Positions 6,584 through 6,641 of a stretch of 6,641 nt of DNA are shown here, one piece after another. The notes beneath the pieces are model-generated. The model did not search any database. It worked only from the letters and a program-made list of their open reading frames with translations, and was not told the DNA's origin. Made by a program: the position numbers and the translations under genes. Positions within the stretch are counted from its first letter, which is position 1. Every line of letters starts with the position of its first letter. This stretch comes from Pseudomonadota bacterium (GTDB taxonomy: Bacteria; Desulfobacterota; Desulfobulbia; Desulfobulbales; DAOVYS01), in the NCBI GenBank assembly GCA_030635485.1, contig DAOVYS010000148.1, forward strand, positions 1-6,641. The letters run 5' to 3'.

Positions 6584-6604
6584 TTACTTCTAACCTCTAA
6601 CCGC
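6584..6604. repeat. degenerate heptanucleotide tract upstream of murC
   Basis: Three consecutive 7-mers, TTACTTC, TAACCTC and TAACCGC, lie in the non-coding stretch before murC, followed by a fourth weaker unit (TAAAATA). The period matches the tracts in the other two large gaps although the word differs. With only three units the call is tentative. The remaining bases of 6518-6641 show no convincing promoter. Confidence 0.4.
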
Positions 6605-6615
6605 TAAAATACGCG

Positions 6616-6630
6616 CTTTTGCGACAAAAG
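6616..6630. repeat. small perfect palindrome CTTTTG-CGA-CAAAAG
   Basis: A 6-bp perfect inverted repeat with a 3-nt spacer lies about 100 bp upstream of murC. It might be an operator or a small hairpin behind the upstream gene, which would be just outside the window. There is nothing further to support a function. Confidence 0.3.
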
Positions 6631-6641
6631 ATTCAAACAAT

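Noticed and set aside
6590..6640. Minus-strand open frame of 16 codons entering from the right edge, possible end of an upstream gene such as murG
   Set aside because: It is too short to recognise, and its last codons coincide with the heptamer tract, so a chance frame is equally likely.

Overview
The window is the distal end of a division and cell wall (dcw) cluster from a Gram-negative bacterium. All five genes lie on the minus strand, in the transcriptional order murC - murB - ftsQ - ftsA - ftsZ. A LPS-type envelope is suggested by the FtsQ with POTRA and beta domains and by FtsA and FtsZ of proteobacterial style. The lack of ddl between murB and ftsQ, the moderate GC content and the AT-rich reiterated intergenic words fit best with a Desulfobacterota (deltaproteobacterial) genome. 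That taxonomic call is inference from general resemblance, not from a marker search.

Layout from right to left, in the direction of transcription. 6518-6641 is a short AT-rich leader with a heptanucleotide tract; murG would be expected just upstream, outside the window. murC (6517-5135) overlaps murB (5145-4081) by 11 bp, and murB abuts ftsQ (4080-3247) with no gap, so these three are almost certainly co-transcribed and translationally coupled. A 151-bp gap (3096-3246) follows, filled by an inverted pair of 7-bp tandem repeats that runs into the ftsQ stop codon. ftsA (3095-1668) has an unusual basic N-terminal extension of about 70 residues. A 95-bp gap carries a good sigma70-type promoter and a strong ribosome binding site for ftsZ (1572-397). 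Downstream of ftsZ there is no gene: 1-396 holds a second heptamer tract and a very long near-perfect inverted repeat (arms 1-149 and 195-343).

How the genes work together: MurC and MurB make UDP-MurNAc-L-Ala in the cytoplasmic part of peptidoglycan synthesis (MurB forms UDP-MurNAc, MurC adds L-Ala). FtsZ forms the cytokinetic ring, FtsA tethers it to the membrane, and FtsQ is the bitopic scaffold that links the ring to septal wall synthesis.

The genes themselves are ordinary. I do not see a new enzymatic or defence system. What deserves a second look is the non-coding DNA: the foldback element behind ftsZ, and the fact that all three sizeable non-coding stretches carry degenerate 7-nt-period repeats. 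Among the proteins, the FtsA extension is the main oddity.
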